64,000 nucleotides of DNA from an uncultured Aquimarina sp. (GTDB taxonomy: Bacteria > Bacteroidota > Bacteroidia > Flavobacteriales > Flavobacteriaceae), in assembly GCF_947492965.1 (NCBI RefSeq), contig NZ_CANLOZ010000002.1, forward strand, positions 372,001 to 436,000, given 5' to 3'. Both the position numbers and the translations under genes were made by a program. Every line of letters begins with the position of its first letter. The first letter of the stretch is position 1. The notes under the pieces were generated by a model, which did no database searches, was not told the DNA's origin, and saw only the letters and a list, made by a program, of their open reading frames with translations. Below, piece by piece: positions 37,351 to 45,474 of this stretch.

Positions 37351-38022
37351 ATGAAAATCTTCAGAACAATCAACTTCAACATTGTTGAAGAGTTATGTAA
37401 GGATGCATTAGAAAATTCCAAAATGGTCGCTTTAATAGGATATCCTGGAGCGGGAAAGACCATTGCTCTTAAATATTTTCAGAATAATAACGAAAATGTA
37501 ATTTATTCTGTAGTTAGAAAAAGTATGACTCCTAAAGAATTTTACTTGGAAATCTTACGGGATGTAGGCTATGAAGGTGATGTGCTTCAAAGCTCTTTAT
37601 TTGTTATTTTGAATATGATAATTTTTAGAATTAAAAAACTTAAAAAGAAAACATTACTTATAATTGATGAAGCTGGTAAATTTAAACCAGGTCAGTTAGA
37701 ATATATCCATGAAATGAGAGATCAAACTATAGATCACCTTGGTATTCTTTTGGCTGGTCCAGAATATTTTTTTGACAATTTGTATAATTGGAAAGAAAGA
37801 AAAGTAATTGGTATTCCAGAAGTTTTTAGAAGATTAGAAACAATAGAAGCATTAGGACCACCATCTTTTATTGAAATTAAATCATTTTGTATTGCCTATG
37901 GGATAACGGATCTCAAAGTAATAAGAACAAAGTTCAGAAATTGCAGCAATTTTGGTGAGTTATATAATAACATCCTTAAGTATTTAAAAGATTTAGATCA
38001 AGAACAGGATGATGATAGTTAA
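37351..38022 (+). CDS. TniB/TnsC/MuB-like AAA ATPase
   Basis: A 223-aa ATPase with Walker A GYPGAGKT (about 31-38) and Walker B LLIIDEAGK (about 110-118), then a sensor-like LGILLAGPEYF. Size and motifs fit MuB/TniB ATPases that partner DDE transposases and choose targets. It follows the transposase by 105 nt in the same direction. No separate TniQ/TnsD was found, so the element looks more like a Mu- or IS21-type two-protein machine than full Tn7. Confidence 0.85.
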   Translation: MKIFRTINFNIVEELCKDALENSKMVALIGYPGAGKTIALKYFQNNNENVIYSVVRKSMTPKEFYLEILRDVGYEGDVLQSSLFVILNMIIFRIKKLKKKTLLIIDEAGKFKPGQLEYIHEMRDQTIDHLGILLAGPEYFFDNLYNWKERKVIGIPEVFRRLETIEALGPPSFIEIKSFCIAYGITDLKVIRTKFRNCSNFGELYNNILKYLKDLDQEQDDDS

Positions 38023-38579
38023 GTATCAAATGACGTATTTGTTTTTTTAATTTTCATTATTATTTTAATTTCATCATAAGACACAGGATAAAAATTGTGA
38101 CAATCCACCCCTACATCTATGGATAGGGAAGAGGAATCATCCTTTAAATTTCCATGGGAATGTCCATATAAATGATAGGAACCCCAATGTGAGGAATTCC
38201 AAACTCTTAATGCGTAGTGAAAAAGCACAATCATCTGTTTATTTTTTTGGAAGTCATTGTCTTGAATTTTTAGTTCGTGATAATCTTTAATCCATTCAAA
38301 TCTGTCTTTACAGGCTAAAGCTGATTTCTCATGATTCCCTTTTATCAGATATATTCTTCCATTTAGCCTATCTAATATCTTTTGAAGCTTTTTAGGATTT
38401 GTCAATCCAACATCTCCTAAGTGATATACCTGATCATTTTTACTAACTTTTTCGTTCCATTTCTGGATAAGAACTTCATTCATTTCTGAAGCATCTTGAA
38501 ATGGTCTATTGGAATGTTTTATAATATTGGAATGCCCAAAATGATGATCTGAAGTAAAAAATATTTTGCTTGGATTCAA
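38019..38579 (-). CDS. Calcineurin-like metallophosphoesterase
   Basis: A 186-aa phosphoesterase with all metal-binding blocks: TSDHHFGH, HLGDVG, KGNHE, LFHYAL and YGHSHG. It resembles small cytoplasmic members (YfcE/PF00149-like) often found in mobile or phage-derived contexts. It overlaps the upstream zinc-ribbon gene by 4 nt (ATGA) and converges with the ATPase gene, overlapping its end by 4 nt. The substrate (nucleic acid, nucleotide or phosphoester) is unknown. Confidence 0.88.
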   Translation of the reverse strand: MNPSKIFFTSDHHFGHSNIIKHSNRPFQDASEMNEVLIQKWNEKVSKNDQVYHLGDVGLTNPKKLQKILDRLNGRIYLIKGNHEKSALACKDRFEWIKDYHELKIQDNDFQKNKQMIVLFHYALRVWNSSHWGSYHLYGHSHGNLKDDSSSLSIDVGVDCHNFYPVSYDEIKIIMKIKKTNTSFDT

Positions 38580-39163
38580 TTTCGCTGTGTATTTTTAATT
38601 AGTTCTGGTATTTTTTCAGAAAACTTGAAAGATTTAATTTTATAATCATTAGTCCTTTCGATCCATATTATTCGTTTTTTCTGAAGCATGTTGATAATTT
38701 TCCATATCTCTTGATTTTCCAAATCATTATTGAAAATATGTTTATAAATCAGCATTTTATCTCTAAGTTGGATAATTCCAATAAGAACTCGGTACTCCAA
38801 ATCTGATAATTCATCAATACTTTCTTGAGTTGGAAAAATTGTTGAGACACCCTCAAGGTATTTTGGTGAATATGATTGGCAAGGATTACAAACACGTTCT
38901 TGACTATTTACCTCATTCAAAAACTCTTTTCGACTAGTAACGATTTTTTCGTAACTGGAAAAACATAAGGTGCAATTTGAAAAATGTAAAATACAGTGAG
39001 ATTTATCAAGAATAGTTGATTGAGTATACTTGAGTCTAGACAATTCTTTATTTATGTTTTCTATTGAATAAACAAAGCCTTCATCTTTAAATGACCAATA
39101 TTTTGATATTACTGCAACTAGGTCCTTAGAGGTTTTATGTGATATGACAATTTCGTATTCCAT
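38576..39163 (-). CDS. Putative zinc-ribbon protein coupled to a phosphoesterase
   Basis: A 195-aa protein of unknown family. Two CxxC pairs (CTLC and CNPC, about residues 65 and 93) suggest a zinc knuckle. The C-terminal part (about 115-190, LSDLEYRVLIGIIQLRD ... MLQKKRIIWIERT) looks like a winged helix. The phosphoesterase start overlaps its stop by 4 nt, so the two proteins are made together. Within the transposon it could be a regulator, toxin-antitoxin-like pair member or defence component; I cannot decide. Confidence 0.6.
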   Translation of the reverse strand: MEYEIVISHKTSKDLVAVISKYWSFKDEGFVYSIENINKELSRLKYTQSTILDKSHCILHFSNCTLCFSSYEKIVTSRKEFLNEVNSQERVCNPCQSYSPKYLEGVSTIFPTQESIDELSDLEYRVLIGIIQLRDKMLIYKHIFNNDLENQEIWKIINMLQKKRIIWIERTNDYKIKSFKFSEKIPELIKNTQRN

Positions 39164-39230
39164 ACTTTTATAAATATACAGACATTTATGTCATTACAAA
39201 AATGATCAAATCTTGTGATTTTTCCCTTGC

Positions 39231-39452
39231 ATGGGAAATCATCTAAAAAACACAGAATTATTACAACAAATCACCTCAAAGCTTAAATCCTTGAGACATG
39301 AAAAGGGACTTACCCAAGAAGATGTATATAATGATACTGGGATACATATATCGAGAATAGAAAGAAGTAAAGTAAATATTACCGTAAGTACTTTATCCGC
39401 TTTGTGTGATTATTTTGGGATCACGTTATCTGACTTTTTTAATGAAATTTAA
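39231..39452 (+). CDS. Small XRE-family regulator (73 aa)
   Basis: A single HTH_XRE domain (about 10-70: LRHEKGLTQEDVYNDTGIH, ISRIERSKVNITVSTL, then LCDYFGITLSDFF). It is divergent from the zinc-ribbon/phosphoesterase pair with a 67-nt gap, so it may control that pair, and lies just before the end of the metabolic operon. No RBS-like sequence stands out. Confidence 0.85.
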   Translation: MGNHLKNTELLQQITSKLKSLRHEKGLTQEDVYNDTGIHISRIERSKVNITVSTLSALCDYFGITLSDFFNEI

Positions 39453-39559
39453 TATCGTTATATAAATCTAAATATGTACGATGTCCATTTTTGTTAATTC
39501 TAAGATTACTAGATTGATTGATTCACTTTGTTCTTAATAAAAATTTAATTATGAATACT

Positions 39560-41203
39560 TTATAAATCAAATTGATTAATTTCCGTTAAATATTGATGTA
39601 TTTGACTTATAGCCATTGAACCTTCCCCAACCGCAGAAGCCACTCTTTTTACAGAACCTTTCCGTACATCTCCTACCGCAAAAAATCCAGGTATACTAGT
39701 TTCTAATGATTGTGGCTTTCTATATTTATATATTGATGAGTCCATTGTCTCATCTATTTTCACATCAGGACCGGTATAAATAAAACCTTTTTCATCAGTT
39801 GAAACAATACCATTTAGCCACTCAGAACAAGGTTTTGCTCCAATAAAAGTAAACAGATTAGAAATTGGGATGGTTTCTAATTTGTTTTTTGTATCCAAAA
39901 CCAATGATTCTAAATGGTTATCACCATTAAGTTTAACAACATTACTTCCTTTGTGAATCTTGATATTTGGAGTAGCTTTTATTCGCTGAACTAGATAATC
40001 GCTCATTTTAGCGCCTAAATCATTTCCTCTAATTATTATATGAGCTTCTTTGGCAAATTCAGCTATAAAAAGGACCGCTTGTCCAGCGGAATTACCACCT
40101 CCAACAACACCAACTATTTCATTATTACAGGCGGCAGCATTCATTCCCGTAGCAGAATAAAATATTCCACACCCTTCAAATTTCTTTATATTAGAAATTG
40201 GTAAATGTTTATAATTTGCACCTGTGGCCGCAATGACCGTTTTAGCCTTGATTTTCATATCATTTGACGCTAAAAGAGTAAAGTATTTTCCATTATATAT
40301 AACTTTTTTAGCTTTATGTGGAATGGAAATATAACAACCAAATTTTTGAGCTTGAATAAAGGCTTTGTTAGCTAAATCGCTTCCTGATATCCCAGTTGGA
40401 AAGCCTAAGTAGTTTTCGATTTTTGAGCTTTTCCCTGCTTGACCTCCTGGTGCTTTACTATCTATAGTAACCACGCTTAATCCTTCAGAAGCAGCATAAA
40501 CTGATGCTGCAAGTCCGGAAGGACCAGCCCCGACAACTAAGACATCATATAGTTCATCTCCAAAATCTAATAAAACACCCGTATGCTTAGCTAGCTCTTC
40601 TATTGATGGTTGTTTAAGTAATTCGCCAGATGCACCTAGTACTATGGGCAAGTCATTAATGCTTAAATTAAAATTTTCAAGTAACTGAATGGCCTCTGGC
40701 GATTGTTCTGTATTTAAATATGTGTACCAAATATGGTTTTTATCCAAAAAGTCTCTTAAATCATAAGATTCTTTGGACTTCTCAGTCCCAATAATTTTTA
40801 TGCCACCATCAAATTCTTTAAGCATAGTTTCCTGCCTATGAATGAAGGCAGTTAACAAAACATCTCCGATATCACTTTGTTTAGAAATAAGTTCTTTAAG
40901 TGAATCTGGTTTAATCCGTAATAACGTAGAATCTTTACTTGCATAGGCATTAAATTGTGCAGTTTTACTTGATAGCATACTATTATCACCGGTAAATTCA
41001 TTAATACCATGGGTAACAATGAGATTCCTCTTGTTTGATTCATCTACAACTATGACTTCTCCTTTAAGTATTACGAAAAAATCGTAAGACAAATCACCAA
41101 TTTTAAAGATTAATGTTTGTTCATCGAAATAGTCAACTGTACCATATGTTTTGAGAATATTAATTTGTTTCTGTGTTAAGACAGGAAATCTTGGATCGGT
41201 CAT
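39560..41203 (-). CDS. cNMP-binding/thioredoxin-like/thioredoxin reductase-like fusion
   Basis: A 547-aa three-part flavoprotein. Residues about 10-125 are a cyclic-nucleotide-binding (Crp-type) domain. About 135-215 form a thioredoxin-like fold without CxxC. About 220-545 are a thioredoxin-reductase-like FAD/NAD(P)H module with VVGAGPSGLAASVYA, GGQAG, VVGGGNSAGQA and FFAVGDVRKGSVKRVASAVGEG. The redox CxxC of true TrxR is replaced (YSATG where CATC is expected), so it is not a standard thioredoxin reductase. Last gene of the 14-gene run. The full fusion is a known but uncharacterised type. Confidence 0.88.
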   Translation of the reverse strand: MTDPRFPVLTQKQINILKTYGTVDYFDEQTLIFKIGDLSYDFFVILKGEVIVVDESNKRNLIVTHGINEFTGDNSMLSSKTAQFNAYASKDSTLLRIKPDSLKELISKQSDIGDVLLTAFIHRQETMLKEFDGGIKIIGTEKSKESYDLRDFLDKNHIWYTYLNTEQSPEAIQLLENFNLSINDLPIVLGASGELLKQPSIEELAKHTGVLLDFGDELYDVLVVGAGPSGLAASVYAASEGLSVVTIDSKAPGGQAGKSSKIENYLGFPTGISGSDLANKAFIQAQKFGCYISIPHKAKKVIYNGKYFTLLASNDMKIKAKTVIAATGANYKHLPISNIKKFEGCGIFYSATGMNAAACNNEIVGVVGGGNSAGQAVLFIAEFAKEAHIIIRGNDLGAKMSDYLVQRIKATPNIKIHKGSNVVKLNGDNHLESLVLDTKNKLETIPISNLFTFIGAKPCSEWLNGIVSTDEKGFIYTGPDVKIDETMDSSIYKYRKPQSLETSIPGFFAVGDVRKGSVKRVASAVGEGSMAISQIHQYLTEINQFDL

Positions 41204-41214
41204 AGTGTTTTAAA

Positions 41215-41793
41215 TTAATTAGTAATAATAGTTTTTTCAAGCTGTTTATTAGGTATAAACCAAAGTATTGCTACCAAAACATAAATACTAATAGCGATTA
41301 CAGGATAAAAAAAGCTTATCACAGTTCCTATTGCATAGAGTCCTGTAGAAGTATAGGCTTTCCAAACGCGGTTATATGCTTTTCGAAAAATAGTTTGGTT
41401 AGAATGTTTTTGTCTTAATACATAAAAAAGAATTCCCCAAGCTAAACTTGCCATTAGTAATACAAATCCGTAAACTGCGGTTGGCAAATATTCAAAGTGA
41501 TTTTCTCCCATATATCCAGTTGCAAAAGGGAATAGTGAAAGCCAAAATAGAAGATGTAAATTTGCCCAAAGCACTTTACCATTTACCGTATCTGAAGCAT
41601 GCATTAAATGGTGATGATTATTCCAATAAATTCCCAGATATACAAAACTTAAAATGTAAGTAATAAATGTTGGTATAATTGGTTTTAAGCTTTCCAAAGT
41701 ATGACCTTCGGGAATTTTTAGCTCTAAAACCATTATAGTTATAATAATAGCTAATACGCCATCACTAAAAGCCTCTAGTCTGTTGGTTTTCAT
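41215..41793 (-). CDS. TMEM175-family channel-like protein
   Basis: A 192-aa protein with six TM helices. The TMEM175/DUF1211 signature RLEAFSDGVLAIIITIMVLE opens TM1, and TM2-TM3 carry NHHHLMHA. Bacterial TMEM175 proteins form tetrameric potassium-leaning channels. It lies 11 nt from the flavoprotein gene and 12 nt from the ferredoxin-like gene in the same run. Its physiological link to the operon is unknown. Confidence 0.9.
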   Translation of the reverse strand: MKTNRLEAFSDGVLAIIITIMVLELKIPEGHTLESLKPIIPTFITYILSFVYLGIYWNNHHHLMHASDTVNGKVLWANLHLLFWLSLFPFATGYMGENHFEYLPTAVYGFVLLMASLAWGILFYVLRQKHSNQTIFRKAYNRVWKAYTSTGLYAIGTVISFFYPVIAISIYVLVAILWFIPNKQLEKTIITN

Positions 41794-41805
41794 AGTTTAT
41801 TCATT

Positions 41806-42012
41806 CTATTTATATGTGAGTGCGCCTGAGGGACAAGCGTCAATTTGTTTTTTCAATGCTTGTGTTGAAGCATTTTCTGGCTTTATCCAAGGTCTATCAT
41901 TTGGATTGTAAACTTCTGGTAACCGCTTTACACATTCACCAGCGTGAATACATTTATTGGGTTTCCATACTACTGTAAAATCACCTTTTTTATATTCTTT
42001 GATTTTTTCCAT
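41806..42012 (-). CDS. yjdI: YjdI-like Fe-S cluster protein
   Basis: A 68-aa protein of the Fer4_19/YjdI type. Cys residues occur in KCIHAGECVKRLPEV and ACPSGAL, consistent with one Fe-S cluster. It overlaps closely with a YjdJ-like GNAT gene (2-nt gap), the same pairing as yjdIJ in enterobacteria. Probably a small electron-transfer or cluster-binding protein. Confidence 0.9.
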   Translation of the reverse strand: MEKIKEYKKGDFTVVWKPNKCIHAGECVKRLPEVYNPNDRPWIKPENASTQALKKQIDACPSGALTYK

Positions 42013-42014
42013 GG

Positions 42015-42299
42015 TTAAGGTTTTAATACATCTTTAATATCATCAAGTTTTTTAAACATAGCATTGGCAAAAGGACATAAAGGAAGAATCTTTAAGTTTT
42101 TTTTTCTTGCCATATCTACAATCTTGTAAAGTAGTTTTTTACCAACTTCTTTACCTTTTTGTTCTGGCTCAACTTCCGTATGGTCAATTATAATAAAATC
42201 ACTCCCGGGAATTGAATAACTCATCAATCCTGCCTTTTTGCCGTTTTCTTTAGCTATAGCGAAGCCTTTATTTTCTCTTTCTCTTATTTCTATTTCCAT
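42015..42299 (-). CDS. yjdJ: YjdJ-like GNAT N-acetyltransferase
   Basis: A 94-aa minimal GNAT of the YjdJ type. Motif A is EVEPEQKGKEVGKKLLYKIV (Q/RxxGxG-like CoA loop) and the C-terminal LPLCPFANAMFKK is typical of this subfamily. Pairs with the YjdI-like ferredoxin gene. Acceptor unknown. Confidence 0.9.
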   Translation of the reverse strand: MEIEIRERENKGFAIAKENGKKAGLMSYSIPGSDFIIIDHTEVEPEQKGKEVGKKLLYKIVDMARKKNLKILPLCPFANAMFKKLDDIKDVLKP

Positions 42300-42310
42300 T
42301 GATTAGGTTT

Positions 42311-42613
42311 TTATGGTCTATATTTTAATTTTTGAATCATTTCAATATTCAGGGGATCAGCATATACCCCATATGCATCAACCAGCAATCCTTTTAATTC
42401 AAAAGTCTTTGATGAAATTGCAAATAGGATAGAAGAGTCATCTGGATTGGAGTCTCCTTCAAAACGATGCATTTCATCAACTTCAAACTGGTCTGCATGT
42501 ATTTTATAATCCAACGCTTTACACTCAAGACAGTCATTTCTGAGATTTAGGTCCTCAGAATAGCCTTTATTCTGTAAATCTGTTATAGCCTCTGAGAGGG
42601 TGTCATATTTCAT
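42311..42613 (-). CDS. Small conserved protein often labelled PRPP synthetase
   Basis: A 100-aa protein with motifs LRNDCLECKALDYKIHADQ and VDEMHRFEGDSNPDDSSILFA, then LKGLLVDAYGVYAD. This is a common Bacteroidota family usually annotated phosphoribosylpyrophosphate synthetase, but it lacks the PRPP-synthetase domains and size, so I regard that name as wrong. Function unknown. Sits 5 nt from the porin-like gene. Confidence 0.75.
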   Translation of the reverse strand: MKYDTLSEAITDLQNKGYSEDLNLRNDCLECKALDYKIHADQFEVDEMHRFEGDSNPDDSSILFAISSKTFELKGLLVDAYGVYADPLNIEMIQKLKYRP

Positions 42614-42618
42614 AATTT

Positions 42619-43974
42619 TTAAAATTTAAATTCTGCTGTAATTACTGCGTGAAACAAGGTGTCATTTAAGTCACTTTCTTCAAGAAAGCCATCAGGAAAG
42701 ATAACATTTGATTCAAATTCTAATGCAAAAAACTCATTGACTTCAAAACCTGTTATTGTACCTATTTGATGTCCTATAAATCGTTCTTCATTGATAGAAG
42801 GGTACTCTAAGATAAGTGGGGGACTGTATACTCCATCTTGTTTGGAAAATCGCCAAAAAGCCACATAATCAAGAGACAAAGAAAAATCTCCAAATTGAGT
42901 ATTTATATAAGGATGAAAGTCAATTAAATTTGAGGGGCCAAAACGAGCCACACGACCAAAATAAGCTCCTCTTGGATATAAGCCATCAAATGTATTTAGA
43001 CCATTATCAGCGTTATTGGTATCACCACTAATGGCTTCTGTTTTAAGACCAACTATCCCGTTTTCACCTAATAGACTAAAAGGGTGTTCTATATTGAACG
43101 ATGCCGTCCAAGCTCTTATATTTTGGTCTCCAAATCTTCCTATCTGATATACGAACTCATTATTATATGTGAAGTTTTTCCAATTTCCATAATGTCGCAA
43201 ACCTATTGACATTCGATTATCATCAGCAGTTCCAGAATTCCAAGTTTTATTTTTTTCTTCTTTATACAAAACATAAAAATCTGTACCAGTTTCTTTTGTC
43301 CAATTTTGACTCCAATACAAGGCTACTAAACTTTCTTGTTCGACGTTTAAAGCATCATTATCGAAAATTCCTTCTTCTAGTTGAAGGGGAACAGCATAAA
43401 AAACTTTAATATTAGTGTTTTCGTTTTTATATTCAACTTGTAGCATATCAAATGACAAACGTACATTAGGACCTTCTCTTACATCAATAAGTCGACCACT
43501 TCCCAAGCGCATATTTTGACGACCTACCAAAAGATTCAAATTCTTATTAAAATAATATCTAGCAAATAGTTGATTGAAACTCAACTCGTCTCTATCCACT
43601 GGTGCCAATTCTTCTTTGCTATAAATCAAACTCGAATTTAGCTCCGCAAATAATTCAAATTTATTGTCAATTTTAAAGTGCGAATGCAACTGTAATCTGT
43701 TCAAAAACCATATGTCATTCTGGTCTTCTTCATTAGAAAATTGTTCATTTATAAAAGTTTCCGTTTGGAATCTATAACTGCCTCCGAAACCTAACGTAAT
43801 ATTCTTACCTAATTTTAGTGACTTTAGATCTTCATAAAAGGTTTTGGAATCTTTTTGAATGATTTTGATATCATCATTTTGTCTTAGTAAACTAAAATCA
43901 TATACTGATTCAATCTCTTGCGCTCTTGCGAAACTAAAACAGAGTAGAAGCCATATAATTGATACATATCTCAT
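42619..43974 (-). CDS. Alginate-export (AlgE)-like outer-membrane protein
   Basis: A 451-aa beta-barrel protein with a signal peptide (about 1-18, ending ARAQ). It has alternating aromatic strands throughout, RQNMRLGSGRLIDVREGPNVR typical of the alginate_exp family (cut here: NMRLGSGRLIDVREGPN), and a C-terminal Phe (AEFKF) as expected for BAM substrates. It probably forms an uptake or export pore for the operon's substrate. Abuts the DMT transporter gene with no gap. Confidence 0.85.
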   Translation of the reverse strand: MRYVSIIWLLLCFSFARAQEIESVYDFSLLRQNDDIKIIQKDSKTFYEDLKSLKLGKNITLGFGGSYRFQTETFINEQFSNEEDQNDIWFLNRLQLHSHFKIDNKFELFAELNSSLIYSKEELAPVDRDELSFNQLFARYYFNKNLNLLVGRQNMRLGSGRLIDVREGPNVRLSFDMLQVEYKNENTNIKVFYAVPLQLEEGIFDNDALNVEQESLVALYWSQNWTKETGTDFYVLYKEEKNKTWNSGTADDNRMSIGLRHYGNWKNFTYNNEFVYQIGRFGDQNIRAWTASFNIEHPFSLLGENGIVGLKTEAISGDTNNADNGLNTFDGLYPRGAYFGRVARFGPSNLIDFHPYINTQFGDFSLSLDYVAFWRFSKQDGVYSPPLILEYPSINEERFIGHQIGTITGFEVNEFFALEFESNVIFPDGFLEESDLNDTLFHAVITAEFKF

Positions 43975-44424
43975 TTAAAATCTTCGTATTAAAAGTACAC
44001 CTGCTACTAAGAAAGCAACACCTAATAATCGTTGCCAATTAATTTGTTTTACTGGTAATCCTAAAAGACCATAATGATCTAATATTAAGGATACAGTCAT
44101 TTGTCCAGCAACTACTAAAACAAAGGTAAGGGCAGTTCCTAGCCTTGGAGCAAGAATAATTACTGCAGCTACATAAAATGCTCCCAAAATTCCTGCTATC
44201 CATACTACTGGCGAAACTGTTTTTGTCTGAGCTATTGCAGAAAAGTCAAATTTTAATATCAATAAATAAATAAGTAGTCCTATGGTTCCTATTAGAAAAG
44301 AAGCAAAGGCAGCAAAAATAGGTTGATGCACCGTTTTACCTAATTGTACATTTAATCCAGCCTGAAGTGGCAAGACGGCACCCGCTATGATAGCTAGCAC
44401 TATAAAAAATAGTTGTGATTTCAT
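43975..44424 (-). CDS. DMT-superfamily transporter, YdcZ/DUF606 type
   Basis: A 149-aa protein with five TM helices, the YdcZ half-size format. Motifs GAVLPLQAGLNVQLGK in TM1-loop and FVLVVAGQMTVSLILDHYGL in TM4 identify the family. Overlaps the DoxX gene by 4 nt. Members are putative inner-membrane exporters of small molecules. Confidence 0.9.
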   Translation of the reverse strand: MKSQLFFIVLAIIAGAVLPLQAGLNVQLGKTVHQPIFAAFASFLIGTIGLLIYLLILKFDFSAIAQTKTVSPVVWIAGILGAFYVAAVIILAPRLGTALTFVLVVAGQMTVSLILDHYGLLGLPVKQINWQRLLGVAFLVAGVLLIRRF

Positions 44425-44870
44425 TTTTGGTTAGTTTTAAAAAATTTAGAATCAAGAGAGTACTTTCCAGCCCCCATAAATAAGATAAGAAGATAAGCAA
44501 GAGAATACATTAATGGAACATCTCTAACCGACCAAGGATCATTACCATGAACGATAAAGAATCCCATTAATGTTACGCTAAGTATTGGTAATGTTGCCAA
44601 TCTTGTCCCTAAACCTAGAATTATAAAGACGGGCGCAACGATATTTGCAACAATTGCAATTATGGTGCTTATTTCACCGCCAATACCCATCGGATCTGGA
44701 ATGTGTTGAATAGTGCCTTCAAAATCAAGCAGCTTTTTTATTCCGTGTGTATTGATCATAGATAAGGACAACAAAATGCGAAATACTAATAAAGAAAGAT
44801 CAGATGTCGACTTGTCCGCCTCAGGATTAAAAATTATTTTCTTAAGACTTATATTCATTTGGATATTCAT
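44421..44870 (-). CDS. DoxX-family membrane protein
   Basis: A 149-aa protein with four TM helices. LLVFRILLSLSMINTHGIKKL and PVFIILGLGTRLATLPI fit DoxX. Its start overlaps the SCO gene by 29 nt; an internal ATG (M5) would reduce this. DoxX proteins are linked to redox and thiol stress at the membrane, in line with the SCO and tyrosinase neighbours. Confidence 0.88.
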   Translation of the reverse strand: MNIQMNISLKKIIFNPEADKSTSDLSLLVFRILLSLSMINTHGIKKLLDFEGTIQHIPDPMGIGGEISTIIAIVANIVAPVFIILGLGTRLATLPILSVTLMGFFIVHGNDPWSVRDVPLMYSLAYLLILFMGAGKYSLDSKFFKTNQK

Positions 44871-45474
44871 TTAAAAGGATTCTTATATCATTGATTAGCC
44901 TGAGCGTATCATTTTCATCCAATCCATTATAATACCCTCGTATTCTTTGTTTACCATCTACTAAAACAAAAGTGCCATCATGTAATAGATTTCTTTCAGT
45001 ATCGGTACTATCATCAAATGCACGCACTTTATAGTTCTTTGCTAACTCAAATATGATACTATCATTCCCAGTCAGTAAACTCCATCTATCAGTATTAATA
45101 TCATTATTCTTTGAATATTCTAATAAGCGATCAGGTGTATCATTCTTTGAATCAATGCTTATTGAAATTATTTCTACATTATCCTCTTTTAAAAATACTT
45201 TCTCTACTGCCTTCAAATGATTGGTCATTTGTGGACAAATAGTTGGACAACTGGTAAAAAAGAAATCAACAATTTGAATTTTACCCTTAAAACTCTTAGA
45301 GTTTATTTCTTCATTAAATTGATTTGTAAGTCTAAAATCTGGCGTTTTATAATAATCATATTGACCTGTGTTGGCATCTATACTTTTCTCTCCCAGGATA
45401 GGTAAAACTTCTTTTTTCTTGCAAGAACTGAGCAATACAAATAACAGGAGAAATAAATGATTAATTGTTTTCAT
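44842..45474 (-). CDS. SCO1/SenC-family copper chaperone
   Basis: A 210-aa lipoprotein (lipobox LSSC, C18) with a thioredoxin fold of the SCO family. The copper ligands are the CxxxC in FTSCPTICPQ and the His in LLHDGTF. SCO proteins deliver copper to oxidases; here the upstream neighbour, overlapping by 14 nt, is a copper tyrosinase, so copper delivery to that enzyme is a reasonable inference. Confidence 0.93.
   Translation of the reverse strand: MKTINHLFLLLFVLLSSCKKKEVLPILGEKSIDANTGQYDYYKTPDFRLTNQFNEEINSKSFKGKIQIVDFFFTSCPTICPQMTNHLKAVEKVFLKEDNVEIISISIDSKNDTPDRLLEYSKNNDINTDRWSLLTGNDSIIFELAKNYKVRAFDDSTDTERNLLHDGTFVLVDGKQRIRGYYNGLDENDTLRLINDIRILLNEYPNEYKS

Noticed and set aside
38576..39163. 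TniQ/TnsD-type target selector
   Set aside because: It has two CxxC pairs, but the N-terminus does not look like TniQ and it lies on the opposite strand, coupled to a phosphoesterase.
39560..41203. Genuine thioredoxin reductase (trxB)
   Set aside because: The redox-active CxxC is absent and a cNMP-binding domain is fused at the N-terminus.
42311..42613. PRPP synthetase
   Set aside because: Only 100 aa and without the ribose-phosphate pyrophosphokinase motifs; the common annotation seems to be a propagated error.
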